Part shown: positions 16,273 to 24,287 of the stretch, piece after piece
Layout: each line of letters opens with the position of its first letter
How positions within the stretch are numbered: the first letter of the stretch is position 1
Origin: Clostridium isatidis
GTDB taxonomy: Bacteria > Bacillota > Clostridia > Clostridiales > Clostridiaceae
Length of the DNA stretch: 64,000 nucleotides
Reading direction: 5' to 3'
Assembly: GCF_002285495.1 (NCBI RefSeq)
Contig: NZ_CP016786.1
Location: forward strand, 2,805,928 to 2,869,927
Notes under the pieces: generated by a model
Told to the model about the DNA's origin: nothing
What the model saw: only the letters and a program-made list of their open reading frames with translations
The model's database searches: none
Translations under genes and position numbers: made by a program

Positions 16273-17493
16273 TTATAATATTGAACTTATATAATCTGCT
16301 GCCTTTTCTACATCCTTCTTAGATTCTTCATTAAGAGAGAATCTTACTCTTACTGGGAAATTAACTTCAATCATACCAGTAGACTTTATTATTGAGGAAG
16401 TGCTTAATACCTTTGCATTAGTTTCATTTAAGTAATCCTGAATTATTTCTATAGGTTCTCCACTCCATCCAAAGGAGCCAAATGCAGCAGCTACTTTACC
16501 TTCTAAATTCATATCCTTTAACTTCTTTAAAATATTTTCAATGGATCCTATTAAATCACCATATCTTGTTGAAGTACCAAATAGCAATGCATCTGAATTT
16601 CTAATGGCTTCTATAATATCACTTTCTTCGCTCTTATCAGCATTAAATATAGCTACTTCTATATCTTCAGCTTCAAGATCCTTCTTAAACTTCTCTGCAA
16701 TAGCTTTTGTTGAATTTGTCATTGTTGTATATACTATAGCAGCTTTTTTTCCTTTCTTAGTTTGCCTACTTCTCTCATCATATATACTGATATATTTTTC
16801 TATATTTTGATCTAATACATATCCGTGAGATGGTGCTATCAGTTCAATTTCTAATTCTTTTAATGCAGAAATTAATGGTCTTACATATTTTTTATGTGGT
16901 GACATTATAAGATCATAATATACTGTAAATGCTTCTGTAATATCCATATCTGTCTTGCTGTCAAAGGTCTCATTGGCTGATAAATGTGTACTAAATACAT
17001 CACAAGGGAATAATATTTTATCTTCAATGCAGTAAGTAATCATTGTTTCCTCTGTATGAAGATATGGTGTCATTCTAAATAGCAATGTTTTTCCACCAAT
17101 ATCAACAGTATCTCTATCTTTTACAACTAAAAAGTTTCTATCATGTAGTTTGTATAATTCCTTTATATGATATACAGCTTTTTCACTACAAATTATTGTT
17201 GCATTAGTAGCTTGTCTTGCTAATCCGCCTAAAGCTCCAGAATGATCAGGTTCTGTATGGTTTATAACGATATATTGTATTTTCTTTAAATCAATAATCT
17301 TTTTTAAATTTTCTATATATTGCTTTGTAAACATTATATCTACTGTATCTATTATTGTTGGTTTTTCTGTTTCTAATAAATAGCTGTTATATGTTGTTCC
17401 TTGTTCTAATATTAGTCTATGAAATGGTACTTTTCTATCGTCTATAACTCCTACTGAATAAATATTATCTTTTAATCTAATTTTTCTTTCCAT
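16273..17493 (-). CDS. flavodiiron protein (A-type flavoprotein, FprA-like)
   Basis: 406 aa. The N-terminal metallo-beta-lactamase-like di-iron domain has the ligand motif HTEPDH (H79, E81, D83, H84), and the C-terminal flavodoxin domain starts near residue 250 (IVYTTMTNSTKAIAEKF) with the FMN-binding loop FGTSTRYGD. It reduces O2 to water, or NO to N2O, protecting the anaerobe. The neighbouring rubredoxin gene supports the O2 reductase chain. Ribosome site GGAGGAG. Confidence 0.95.
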   Translation of the reverse strand: MERKIRLKDNIYSVGVIDDRKVPFHRLILEQGTTYNSYLLETEKPTIIDTVDIMFTKQYIENLKKIIDLKKIQYIVINHTEPDHSGALGGLARQATNATIICSEKAVYHIKELYKLHDRNFLVVKDRDTVDIGGKTLLFRMTPYLHTEETMITYCIEDKILFPCDVFSTHLSANETFDSKTDMDITEAFTVYYDLIMSPHKKYVRPLISALKELEIELIAPSHGYVLDQNIEKYISIYDERSRQTKKGKKAAIVYTTMTNSTKAIAEKFKKDLEAEDIEVAIFNADKSEESDIIEAIRNSDALLFGTSTRYGDLIGSIENILKKLKDMNLEGKVAAAFGSFGWSGEPIEIIQDYLNETNAKVLSTSSIIKSTGMIEVNFPVRVRFSLNEESKKDVEKAADYISSIL

Positions 17494-17622
17494 AAAATCT
17501 CCTCCTAAATAAATAGCTTATCTCTTTATCAATTCTATAGCCTTATTATAGGAGATAACTTTAAAAGTTAATGTGATTATAATCAAATCTAAATATAAAT
17601 GATAACTTTTTTCATTAAATAA

Positions 17623-17652
17623 AAAAAGAAGATTGTAACCAATCTTCTTTTT
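17623..17652 (-). terminator. terminator after the small zinc-ribbon gene
   Basis: A 13-bp perfect stem (AAAAAGAAGATTG and complement) with a 4-base loop and flanking A/T runs. Confidence 0.88.
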
Positions 17653-17659
17653 GAAAATA

Positions 17660-17797
17660 CTATTTATTATCATCTTCTTTAGTTATTACTGCTTTACTAG
17701 AAATAAGTTTTTTGCAATTATTACAGAAATAATTAACAGCTCCACAGCCTTTTATTAATTCAACTTCTTTTTTACATTCTGGACAATAGTATTTCAT
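17660..17797 (-). CDS. small zinc-ribbon protein
   Basis: 45 aa, beginning MKYYCPECKK. Two CxxC knuckles (CPEC at 5-8, CNNC at 25-28) plus Cys18 would bind one zinc ion. It has a good ribosome site (AAGGTGAG) and its own terminator, so it is probably a real gene rather than chance. Function unknown; such ribbons bind nucleic acid or act as protein-interaction modules. Confidence 0.65.
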   Translation of the reverse strand: MKYYCPECKKEVELIKGCGAVNYFCNNCKKLISSKAVITKEDDNK

Positions 17798-18097
17798 AAT
17801 CTCACCTTCATATATGAAAATAATTTATATTAACTTTATTATTTATTATATATATTCAAGTGAATTTATGCAAAATAAAAATACTATTTCAATTTATTGT
17901 TTATTATTAAATTTATACTCTTCCTTAAGATTCACCATCTTATAACGATCAGTTGCGCCCAATCGTTCTTATAGTTTTAACAATACTTCATTACAATTAT
18001 CTATAAAAGATAATTGTAAGACTTATTATTTCAAAAACATACTTTAATAAGACTTTAAAAATCTCAAAGTTTAATAAAAAACTAACCCTATTAAAAG
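17798..18097. other. 300-bp intergenic region, no intact gene
   Basis: Contains an 11-bp perfect inverted repeat at 17991-18001/18009-18019 (TTACAATTATC, 7-base loop) without a U-run. It also contains a short minus-strand reading segment (about 17905-17975) that resembles a protein C-terminus between two stops and is locally less AT-rich. I see no gene or classical RNA here. Confidence 0.4.
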
Positions 18098-18132
18098 ACC
18101 ACTTAAATCATTAAATTAATGATTTAAATGGT
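18098..18132 (-). terminator. terminator after the GAF/TPP-enzyme operon
   Basis: A 16-bp stem (one G-U pair on the RNA) around TTAAATCATTA and its complement, followed on the minus strand by TCTTTTAA. Confidence 0.75.
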
Positions 18133-18146
18133 TTTTAGTACTAGTC

Positions 18147-18605
18147 TTAGTTATTATACATTTTAACTGTTTTAATAATTTCATCTTTACAGCCATTAAT
18201 TATTTCTTGTATCTTATCAAGCGTTTCTTTATCAATTTTGTAGTGTTTTCCTATATATGCTATATCTACAAAGCCAACTACTTTATCATCATCTATTACA
18301 GGAAGTAAGTAAATACTATGTATATTAAGGACTTGGAATTCCTTTTGTGGAGGGTTAAGTTTAAAAACATCCTCAACTGCAACATATCTTTTATTAGAAA
18401 CTAAATCAACAAGAACTGGTATATTCTTTATTATTGTTGGATACTCAACTTTATGAAACTTTTGCCAATCTTCCAAACTGAATAGTTCTGTATCAGCTTT
18501 ATAAAAAGCAAAGGCCTCAGCTTCATCTTTTACAGTTAAATAGGCAAGTTCGTCTATTTCAATTATTTCTTTTAATTTTTCTCTTAAATCATTAAATACC
18601 TTCAT
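18147..18605 (-). CDS. GAF-domain-like protein
   Basis: 152-aa cytoplasmic protein with a GAF-like alpha/beta layout: an N-terminal helix, NKRYVAVEDV in the middle, then VLNIHSIYLLPVIDDDKVVGFVDIAYIG typical of the GAF core, and a final helix. The ATG at 18605 is chosen because GGAGGAA lies just upstream; an upstream TTG would place that site inside the gene. It follows a TPP-dependent enzyme gene by 17 bp, so it may sense a metabolite of that enzyme. Ligand unknown. Confidence 0.65.
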   Translation of the reverse strand: MKVFNDLREKLKEIIEIDELAYLTVKDEAEAFAFYKADTELFSLEDWQKFHKVEYPTIIKNIPVLVDLVSNKRYVAVEDVFKLNPPQKEFQVLNIHSIYLLPVIDDDKVVGFVDIAYIGKHYKIDKETLDKIQEIINGCKDEIIKTVKMYNN

Positions 18606-18622
18606 TGCTTTTTCCTCCAATT

Positions 18623-20236
18623 TTATTTAACTTTCTTTAATCTATCTGTATCAATGAATATTTCTGTTCCATCAGTAACAATTTCAACAAGTAATGGACT
18701 TGTTCTATCCTTCATAAGTCCTTCCAAGCTCTCTACTTGTGATAAATCTGTTATTTGAACAGCTTCTATACCCATTGCTTCAGCAATAGAAGCTATACTG
18801 ATTTTATCAAATTGAACTTTAGCATCAAATTCTCTACCGAAAATAGCCTTCATACCATTTTTAACTAATCCAAACATAGAATTATTAATTACAAAATACA
18901 TAATTGGCATATTATATTCTTTAGCAGTCAATATATCCATACCATTCATATAGAAGCCTCCATCACCAACAAATACTGCGTAAGGTCTTCTTTTATCTGC
19001 AAGGTATGAACCTAAAGCTCCTGCTACTCCTGCACCCATACAAGCATAATTGACACTGCCTTGGAAATCCATATCTTCTCTTATAGGCATATATTTAAAG
19101 ATATAGTTAAAGAAATCTCCTACATCTACAATAACACAGGTATCTTTAGGGAATATATCAGGTAGCATCTCATATAATCTTCTCAATGAAATTCCTGTAT
19201 GATTTTTAACATATGGCTTGTTCATTTCTGGCTTAAGGAAGGAATTATTCTTCTTAGATACTTCTTTATTTAAAATCTTAACTGCCTCTCTCAAATCATA
19301 ACATACTGATACATCTTCCTTAAATACTCTATTAAACTCTTTAGTATCCCAATCTATTCTTATAACTTTTCTTCCTCTTACAAGAACATCATTATAATCT
19401 CTTGTTGCGCTTTGACCAAGGGATGTTCCTAGTATTAAGATGCAATCAAGATCTTCATTTTCAACATATTCTATGGCACCATCAGAAGAACAGAAACCAT
19501 AATTTCCTATATAATAAGGGAAATCAGAATTTACTATTCCTTTAGCATTTGGGGTTGAAATTATTCCCCAGCCAAGTTTTTCACTTAATTCTTTTATTTC
19601 TTTAGATAATCCTCTTGTTCCTCTACCAATAAAAATTAATCCCTTTTTAGCCTTCTCTATTTCTTCAACAGCAAATTCTAAGGCTTTATTATCATTTACT
19701 GGTTTTTCAATTGTGTTATCACATTCTAATTCACCTTTAAATTCTGGCATTTGAATATCATATGGAATTGACACAAGAGTAACGCCACAAGGAGGTGTAA
19801 GAGCTATTTTTATTGCCTTTTGAAGCTCTGGTATAACATCTTCTTCTCTTTCTACATTTACAGAGTATTTTGCAAAACTTTCTACTACTTTTGCATTATT
19901 AAATTCTTGTAAGGCACCCTTTCCCATATATGATAATCTAACATCGCCATTTATAACAAGCATAGGTACTTTGTTTCTTTGTGCATCTGCCATACCATTA
20001 ATAGCATTATTTACGCCTACTCCTCCTGCTAACATACATACTCCTAATTTATTGGACATATCAGCATATTTTGAGGCTGAATAAGTTGCACCTGCCTCAT
20101 TCTTTGTAATTATATATTCGATTTGGCTATCATTAAGCGCGTCAAGAATACCTCCAAAAGTACTAGCAGGTATACCAAAAACGTGTTTAACGTTATGATT
20201 TTCCAATACTTTAATTACTGCATCTGCTATTCTCAT
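18623..20236 (-). CDS. thiamine-pyrophosphate enzyme, acetolactate synthase/decarboxylase superfamily
   Basis: 537-aa cytoplasmic enzyme. The Pyr domain has the cofactor-activating Glu47 (KNEAGATY), the middle domain binds nucleotide (DCILILGTSLGQ), and the PP domain has GDGGF with NN about 27 residues later, the metal-TPP motif. The GDGG and NNS motifs fit acetolactate synthase, indolepyruvate decarboxylase or phosphonopyruvate decarboxylase relatives. Start chosen at MRIADAV because GGGAGG lies 10 bases upstream. The product is unknown; its operon partner is the GAF protein, and no ilv genes adjoin. Confidence 0.8.
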   Translation of the reverse strand: MRIADAVIKVLENHNVKHVFGIPASTFGGILDALNDSQIEYIITKNEAGATYSASKYADMSNKLGVCMLAGGVGVNNAINGMADAQRNKVPMLVINGDVRLSYMGKGALQEFNNAKVVESFAKYSVNVEREEDVIPELQKAIKIALTPPCGVTLVSIPYDIQMPEFKGELECDNTIEKPVNDNKALEFAVEEIEKAKKGLIFIGRGTRGLSKEIKELSEKLGWGIISTPNAKGIVNSDFPYYIGNYGFCSSDGAIEYVENEDLDCILILGTSLGQSATRDYNDVLVRGRKVIRIDWDTKEFNRVFKEDVSVCYDLREAVKILNKEVSKKNNSFLKPEMNKPYVKNHTGISLRRLYEMLPDIFPKDTCVIVDVGDFFNYIFKYMPIREDMDFQGSVNYACMGAGVAGALGSYLADKRRPYAVFVGDGGFYMNGMDILTAKEYNMPIMYFVINNSMFGLVKNGMKAIFGREFDAKVQFDKISIASIAEAMGIEAVQITDLSQVESLEGLMKDRTSPLLVEIVTDGTEIFIDTDRLKKVK

Positions 20237-20346
20237 CTTACATATTCCTCCCTTATTCATTTTTAACATTTATACTATACTTTACCATTATATATTATAA
20301 CTTTTAACATGTCATATTCTTGTTTACTTTTTATTATTAAAAAGAG

Positions 20347-20368
20347 AGAACACCTAAAAAGGTGTTCT
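20347..20368 (-). terminator. terminator of the 130-aa gene
   Basis: A 9-bp stem (AGAACACCT / AGGTGTTCT) with a 4-base loop, followed on the minus strand by a CTCTTTTT U-run. Confidence 0.88.
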
Positions 20369-20377
20369 TAAAATATT

Positions 20378-20770
20378 TTAATATCCAGCTGATTTAAGGT
20401 AGTTATCTGCTTCTACTGGGTCAGTAAATGCAACTGGCTTAAATGCTTGAGCTTCTCCAACCCTATTCATTTGCATTTCAAGAACTTTTGTTGCAACTAT
20501 TAAAGCAGCCTTGTCCATACCATTGCGATAACATTCTCCAACAAATTCTTGAGCTTCTGGAACATTTTGAGTCATCATATAATTTCTCATATCACATAAT
20601 TTAGCCCATTTTTTACCTTTAAATAATGGAAAAATCTTATTTCTGTAATCTTCTGCCATTCTTGTTACTGCTTCCTTAGTGAATAATTTCTTTTCATAAG
20701 TTTCAGTAACAACCTTTCTGTCTAAGTCTACCTTTAATTCATAAATTCCTTCTTTGTCCTTGATTATCAT
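20378..20770 (-). CDS. conserved-looking hypothetical protein, STAS/SpoIIAA-like fold possible
   Basis: 130 aa, cytoplasmic, no membrane segment. The order of an N-terminal beta hairpin (MIIKDKEGIYELKVD), two helices and a beta-alpha repeat (KLCDMRNYMMTQ, ALIVATKVLEMQMN) suggests a small alpha/beta fold such as SpoIIAA/STAS, but no signature residues settle it. It is monocistronic with a good ribosome site (AAAGGTGG) and terminator. I do not recognise a specific family. Confidence 0.6.
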   Translation of the reverse strand: MIIKDKEGIYELKVDLDRKVVTETYEKKLFTKEAVTRMAEDYRNKIFPLFKGKKWAKLCDMRNYMMTQNVPEAQEFVGECYRNGMDKAALIVATKVLEMQMNRVGEAQAFKPVAFTDPVEADNYLKSAGY

Positions 20771-21337
20771 ACTTTTACCACCTTTTAAAACTATTTAATA
20801 ATTATTTTAAAATTATTGACTATAGCTAGTTTTTATTTTATCACTATTGTCAATAATAATTTGCGATAAAACTAAAAATATTCTATTATTGCCTTTTTAT
20901 TTTTAAACCTTTATTTTTAATAAGCCTACTAATAATTACCTATAAACTGATATTTTTCTTTTGGTAATTTTATTTAAGTATCTAATTTATTTATAAAAAA
21001 AATGGCAATGTAATTATATTCTTCCTATATTATAACATATTTTGATAAAATATTACAATATATTTTAAATAGAATTTTAAATGATATTATATTTTCTATT
21101 ATATTTAATTTTCAATATTATAAAATCAAATTATATATAAAAAGAGCCTACATAGATATACTTTTCATAAATCTTTATATGCTCTCTTTACTTCACTCCT
21201 ATATTTTTCTTTTTTCTTAAAAGCTTATTTTTTATGATAAGGTTCTCCTGTAATTCTTGTTGTATAATACTTTCACATCTTATAAATTTGTAATTATTTA
21301 TTTTAAGTAATATATTTCCTCTTTATTTAAATAATGG
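20771..21337. other. about 570-bp AT-rich gap; possible gene fossil
   Basis: No intact gene. On the minus strand at 21225-21272 a stop-bounded stretch reads YYTTRITGEPYHKK, which resembles the C-terminal RI..GEPYHK of RlmH. A weak stem (AAAGAGC / GCTCTCTTT) lies around 21140-21190. Confidence 0.35.
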
Positions 21338-21343
21338 TATAAT
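21338..21343 (+). promoter_or_regulatory. extended -10 promoter of the small membrane-protein gene
   Basis: TGGTATAAT matches the TG-N-TATAAT extended -10; no good -35 is seen. A start near 21350 would leave a 49-base leader before the chosen ATG, which argues for the shorter protein start. Confidence 0.6.
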
Positions 21344-21398
21344 ATAAGCTATGAGTATTATTGAGAACATATTAAGTTATACAGGAGGAAAATTAACA

Positions 21399-21707
21399 AT
21401 GTCAACATCAAGAATATTAAAATGGGTTTCAGGCGGGCTTGAGGCACTTTTGGGAATTCCAGTTCTAGGAGCTTCAATTATTTTGGGATTATTTTGGAGC
21501 CCATTAGTTATTATGTTAGCATTGCATATCGTTACTCTAGTTCTTACTAAAAAAGATGGAGGAGGATCAACTGGTAGTATTTTAGGAATCGTAACAAGCT
21601 GCTTAGGTTGGATTCCATTCGTAGGAATGGTTCTTCACATACTTTCAGCCATATTCCTTATGATTGATGCTTCAAAACCAGAAAACTTATCACAAAACAA
21701 TTTATAA
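21399..21707 (+). CDS. small membrane protein of unknown function
   Basis: 102 aa, with two or three hydrophobic helices (about 10-55 and 65-92) and a Lys/Gly/Ser-rich loop between. The ATG at 21399 is chosen because GGAGG lies 10 bases upstream and the promoter sits just before the longer ORF. It begins MSTSRILKWVSGG. No family recognised; a membrane-anchored regulator or stress protein is possible. Isolated by a terminator downstream. Confidence 0.6.
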   Translation: MSTSRILKWVSGGLEALLGIPVLGASIILGLFWSPLVIMLALHIVTLVLTKKDGGGSTGSILGIVTSCLGWIPFVGMVLHILSAIFLMIDASKPENLSQNNL

Positions 21708-21728
21708 TCGCAAGAAATAATAAAAATG

Positions 21729-21769
21729 AGCTATCACATTAGAGGATTAAATTTCCGTTAGTGATAGCT
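21729..21769 (+). terminator. terminator after the small membrane-protein gene
   Basis: Stem AGCTATCAC / GTGATAGCT with a long loop and a weak TTTAATT tail. It overlaps the ABC-remnant ORF on the other strand and could instead be part of that relic. Confidence 0.55.
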
Positions 21770-21896
21770 TTAATTCAGTTTTTAGCATTGTTCTAAATAC
21801 TCTCATAATCCAATTCCTCCATTTTAAACTAACATCCTTCAGCACTTGAACATCTCCATAGAGCTTATAAAGGTTATTAACTTTTATTACTTCCAT
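21747..21896 (-). pseudogene. fused remnant of an ABC exporter (ATPase start joined to permease start)
   Basis: A 49-codon ORF with a strong ribosome site. Codons 1-24 (beginning MEVIKVNNLYKLYG) match the start of an ABC export ATPase. The DNA then continues into TGGAGG followed by ATG and codons MRVFRTMLKTELKLS, typical of the start of the partner ABC-2 permease. A deletion has therefore joined the beginning of the ATPase gene to the beginning of the next gene, and the permease ends after 18 codons. No function is expected. The adjacent PadR gene fits a former PadR-ABC operon. Confidence 0.7.
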
Positions 21897-21924
21897 GTGT
21901 TATTCCCTCCTTTTGATAAAAGAA

Positions 21925-21950
21925 TAACACCAGCACAAAGTCTGGTGTTA
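21925..21950 (-). terminator. terminator of the PadR pseudogene
   Basis: A 9-bp perfect stem (TAACACCAG / CTGGTGTTA) with an 8-base loop, followed on the minus strand by TTATTCTTTT. It overlaps the stop region of the regulator gene. Confidence 0.8.
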
Positions 21951-22468
21951 AAGTGTAGGGTATAAATTTTTTAATAAATCTTCAAACCATTTAAGATTAA
22001 CTAAATGATGAGAAAGTGAATTTTCCATCATCTTTTTAAAATATATCTCAACAGTATTATCATTTTTAATAGCTTCTTCTAATAAAAAAATTTTTTCCTT
22101 AGTTTGTTCTATTTGAATTTCTATTATTTTTTTTAAGTTCTCCTTTTCATATTCATCAGAAAATAACATTGCCCCATAAAAAGGTAAATTTATATATTCA
22201 GTTTTAGAGCCATACTTAAACATTAACCTTTCAAATTCTTTATTTCCTAGTTCGGTTATAATATAATTTTGAGTTTCTCTAGTATTATCTAACTTATCAA
22301 CTCTTTTAATATATTTTTTTCCTCTAATTTTTGAAGATTATAATAAAAAGATCCCTTGGTAAAATTAACTATATATCTGTAATGTCTTTCTTCCATTAAT
22401 GATAATAATTCATATCCATAAGAACCTTGATTTTGTTTTATTAAACCTAAAATTAATAGTGGTATCAA
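21948..22468 (-). pseudogene. PadR-family transcriptional regulator, frameshifted
   Basis: A TTG start at 22468 (AAGGAG upstream) opens a PadR-type winged helix (LILGLIKQNQGSYGYELLS, KGSFYYNLQKLEE). The frame then breaks in a run of seven T (22314-22320 plus strand), and reading resumes one base off as KYIKRVDKLDNT into the last 91 codons (MFKYGSKTEYINLPFYG). The intact length would be 173 aa. One missing base in the poly-A run explains it: an old mutation, a phase-variable tract or a sequencing error. Confidence 0.7.
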
Positions 22469-22520
22469 AATATTATCTCCTTTACATTTTAAAATTATAA
22501 TATACTATTTTTAATTATAA

Positions 22521-23371
22521 TTAGTCATTATTAATTTTAGTAGCTTCTGCTAAAAATTCATCATATGTTATTTTTTCCAACGCAAAATCCATACTTTTTA
22601 TATATATTTTATCCGACTTGGTATGTACTCTTGAACAAATAGAATCTACTAAATCACTTTCATTTGCCAATGGTTCTAATATGTGCTTTTTATTATAAAA
22701 ATCTTCAAAATGTCTTAATCCAAATTTTCTTTGAGAAATTGCATTAATATGAATACCATCAGGATTAGAACTTAAACCTGATGCAGTAACAAAATAACAA
22801 TTATCTTGTTCAATTGCAAACTTTTTTAACCGTTGATTTATAAAACTATACTCTGTACAGCTTTTTCCGAATCCTTCTTTTCCTAAAAAATCTGGCAGTC
22901 CACCAATAATAACTGGAATATTGGGTGCATTTAATTCCTTTCTAAGCTCTTCAATTATTAAAAGTAACTTTTCATAATAAACTTTATATTTTCCATTATG
23001 ACTGTCACTTTCTCCTTGATGCCATAAAACTCCAACTAGTTCACTGCTTTGCATAGCAAATTTCGCTTCATTTATAGCATGTCTAAAAAGCACTTTATCT
23101 ACAGCCCACTCATCTATAGAACTTCCTCCTTCTGCACAAGGAATTAAACCAATAATATCATCTTGATTCTTGCGACACCATGCCTCTCAAAATGAAGCAG
23201 CTAAACTTATTCCTGAAACAGGTCTATCATAATTAATTGGTTCAGTCATCATTTGCCATTACGCAACATTTGTATTCTTTCATTGTAAATTAGAGGCACT
23301 TCATTAATAAAACCTCTTCATGCCATATTGGACTACCCTAACATTAAAACTGATTTAATCATTTTTTTCAT
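22521..23371 (-). pseudogene. sialate O-acetylesterase-like (SASA) carbohydrate esterase, disrupted
   Basis: The protein begins MKKMIKSVLMLG, then a TAG stands where Gln of the catalytic GQSNM block is expected, a TGA follows MA, a frameshift appears after MLRNGK, and another TGA follows SLAASF. The C-terminal 190 codons are open and keep the second catalytic region (LVGVLWHQGESDS) and the NPDGIHI box. With the nucleophile region broken it should be inactive. Loss of a 7-bp repeat copy could explain the frameshift, but that is speculative. Confidence 0.7.
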
Positions 23372-23406
23372 CCTTTCTTTTATTCATATAAACCAAGGTA
23401 ATCAAC

Positions 23407-23426
23407 AATAGTCTAATTAGACTATT
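23407..23426. promoter_or_regulatory. 20-bp perfect palindrome upstream of the SASA pseudogene
   Basis: AATAGTCTAATTAGACTATT is self-complementary over 20 bases and lies 36 bp upstream of the pseudogene start. It is well placed to be a repressor site, for example of a LacI/GntR/PadR-type regulator, perhaps a relic of the lost operon. Binding factor unknown. Confidence 0.5.
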
Positions 23427-23505
23427 TGTTAACTAAATTTCTTATGTAAATAGATATTATATAATTTAATTATTTCACTTAAAGAAAAAACTTATATATA
23501 AATAA

Positions 23506-23541
23506 AAGTAAGAGTCTTGATTCTTATAATTACTCTTACTT
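23506..23541 (-). terminator. terminator of rlmH
   Basis: A 10-bp stem (AAGTAAGAGT / ACTCTTACTT) with a T-rich minus-strand tail, just past the rlmH stop. Confidence 0.8.
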
Positions 23542-23563
23542 ATAATTCCAATAAAAACTTCAC

Positions 23564-24043
23564 TTATTTATGATATGGTTCATTCTTCATTATTCTAAAA
23601 GCTCTATATATTTGCTCTAATAACATTACTCTAAATAATTGATGGGGAAAGGTCATTTTAGAAAAACAAAGCTTATAATTTGATCTACTAATTACCTTCT
23701 TAGATAGTCCCAAGCTTCCCCCTATTACAAAAGCTATATTAGAATTACCCATAACTCCTAAGTTTTCTATATAATTTGCAAATTCCTCTGAAGGCATTTC
23801 CTTTCCCTTAAGGTCTAAAGCAATAACAAACATATTATCTTTTATTTTTGATAATATTAAATCGCCTTCTTTATCCTTTATTTGAAGCTCTTCCTTTTCA
23901 CTTGCATTATCTGGTGTTTTCTCGTCTGCTAGTTCTATTATTTCTAATTTGCAGTATCTTGATAATCTTTTTGAATATTCATCTATGGCTTCTTTTAAAT
24001 ATTTCTCTTTTAGTTTTCCTACTGATATTATTGTTATATTCAT
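23564..24043 (-). CDS. rlmH: 23S rRNA pseudouridine-1915 N3-methyltransferase
   Basis: 159-aa SPOUT methyltransferase, the exact family length. It shows FVIGGSLGLSKKV (SAM loop) and ends RAFRIMKNEPYHK, with the trefoil-knot C-terminus. It modifies pseudouridine 1915 in helix 69 of 23S rRNA. The start MNITIISVGKLKEKYL has GGAGG close before it. Near-origin location is typical of Firmicutes. Confidence 0.95.
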   Translation of the reverse strand: MNITIISVGKLKEKYLKEAIDEYSKRLSRYCKLEIIELADEKTPDNASEKEELQIKDKEGDLILSKIKDNMFVIALDLKGKEMPSEEFANYIENLGVMGNSNIAFVIGGSLGLSKKVISRSNYKLCFSKMTFPHQLFRVMLLEQIYRAFRIMKNEPYHK

Positions 24044-24116
24044 TACATCCTCCAATATATCTCTTTAGCCGTTATATTTATAACTTTAGCTTAAACTTTT
24101 TTATTGTTAAAAATAC

Positions 24117-24162
24117 AAAAAATCTATTTATAGCAAATTAATTGTACCATAAATAGATTTTT
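24117..24162. terminator. terminator-like hairpin between divergent rlmH and GNAT genes
   Basis: A 14-bp stem (AAAAATCTATTTAT with its complement) bounded by A and T runs. It lies between divergent genes, where a terminator is not required, so it may be a leader structure or the leftover of a lost gene. Confidence 0.5.
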
Positions 24163-24287
24163 CTTAAAATTATCTTAATGTTTCGTTTAGCTTACTGAAA
24201 GCTTCATAGAATTATAAATATATTGATTTTAATCCGTTTTTTGCTACATAATTAAAGTAAAGAAATATTTATAAGGAGATTTTAATT

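Noticed and set aside
17574..17585. TGATTATAATCA palindrome upstream of the flavodiiron gene as a PerR site
   Set aside because: It is a 12-bp palindrome without the 7-1-7 spacing of PerR or Fur boxes; AT-rich chance is likely.
20800..20870. TTGACA promoter for the 130-aa gene
   Set aside because: No -10 hexamer at 16-18 bases spacing.
21000..23400. A mobile element as the cause of the decayed region
   Set aside because: No transposase, integrase, terminal repeats or target duplications were seen.
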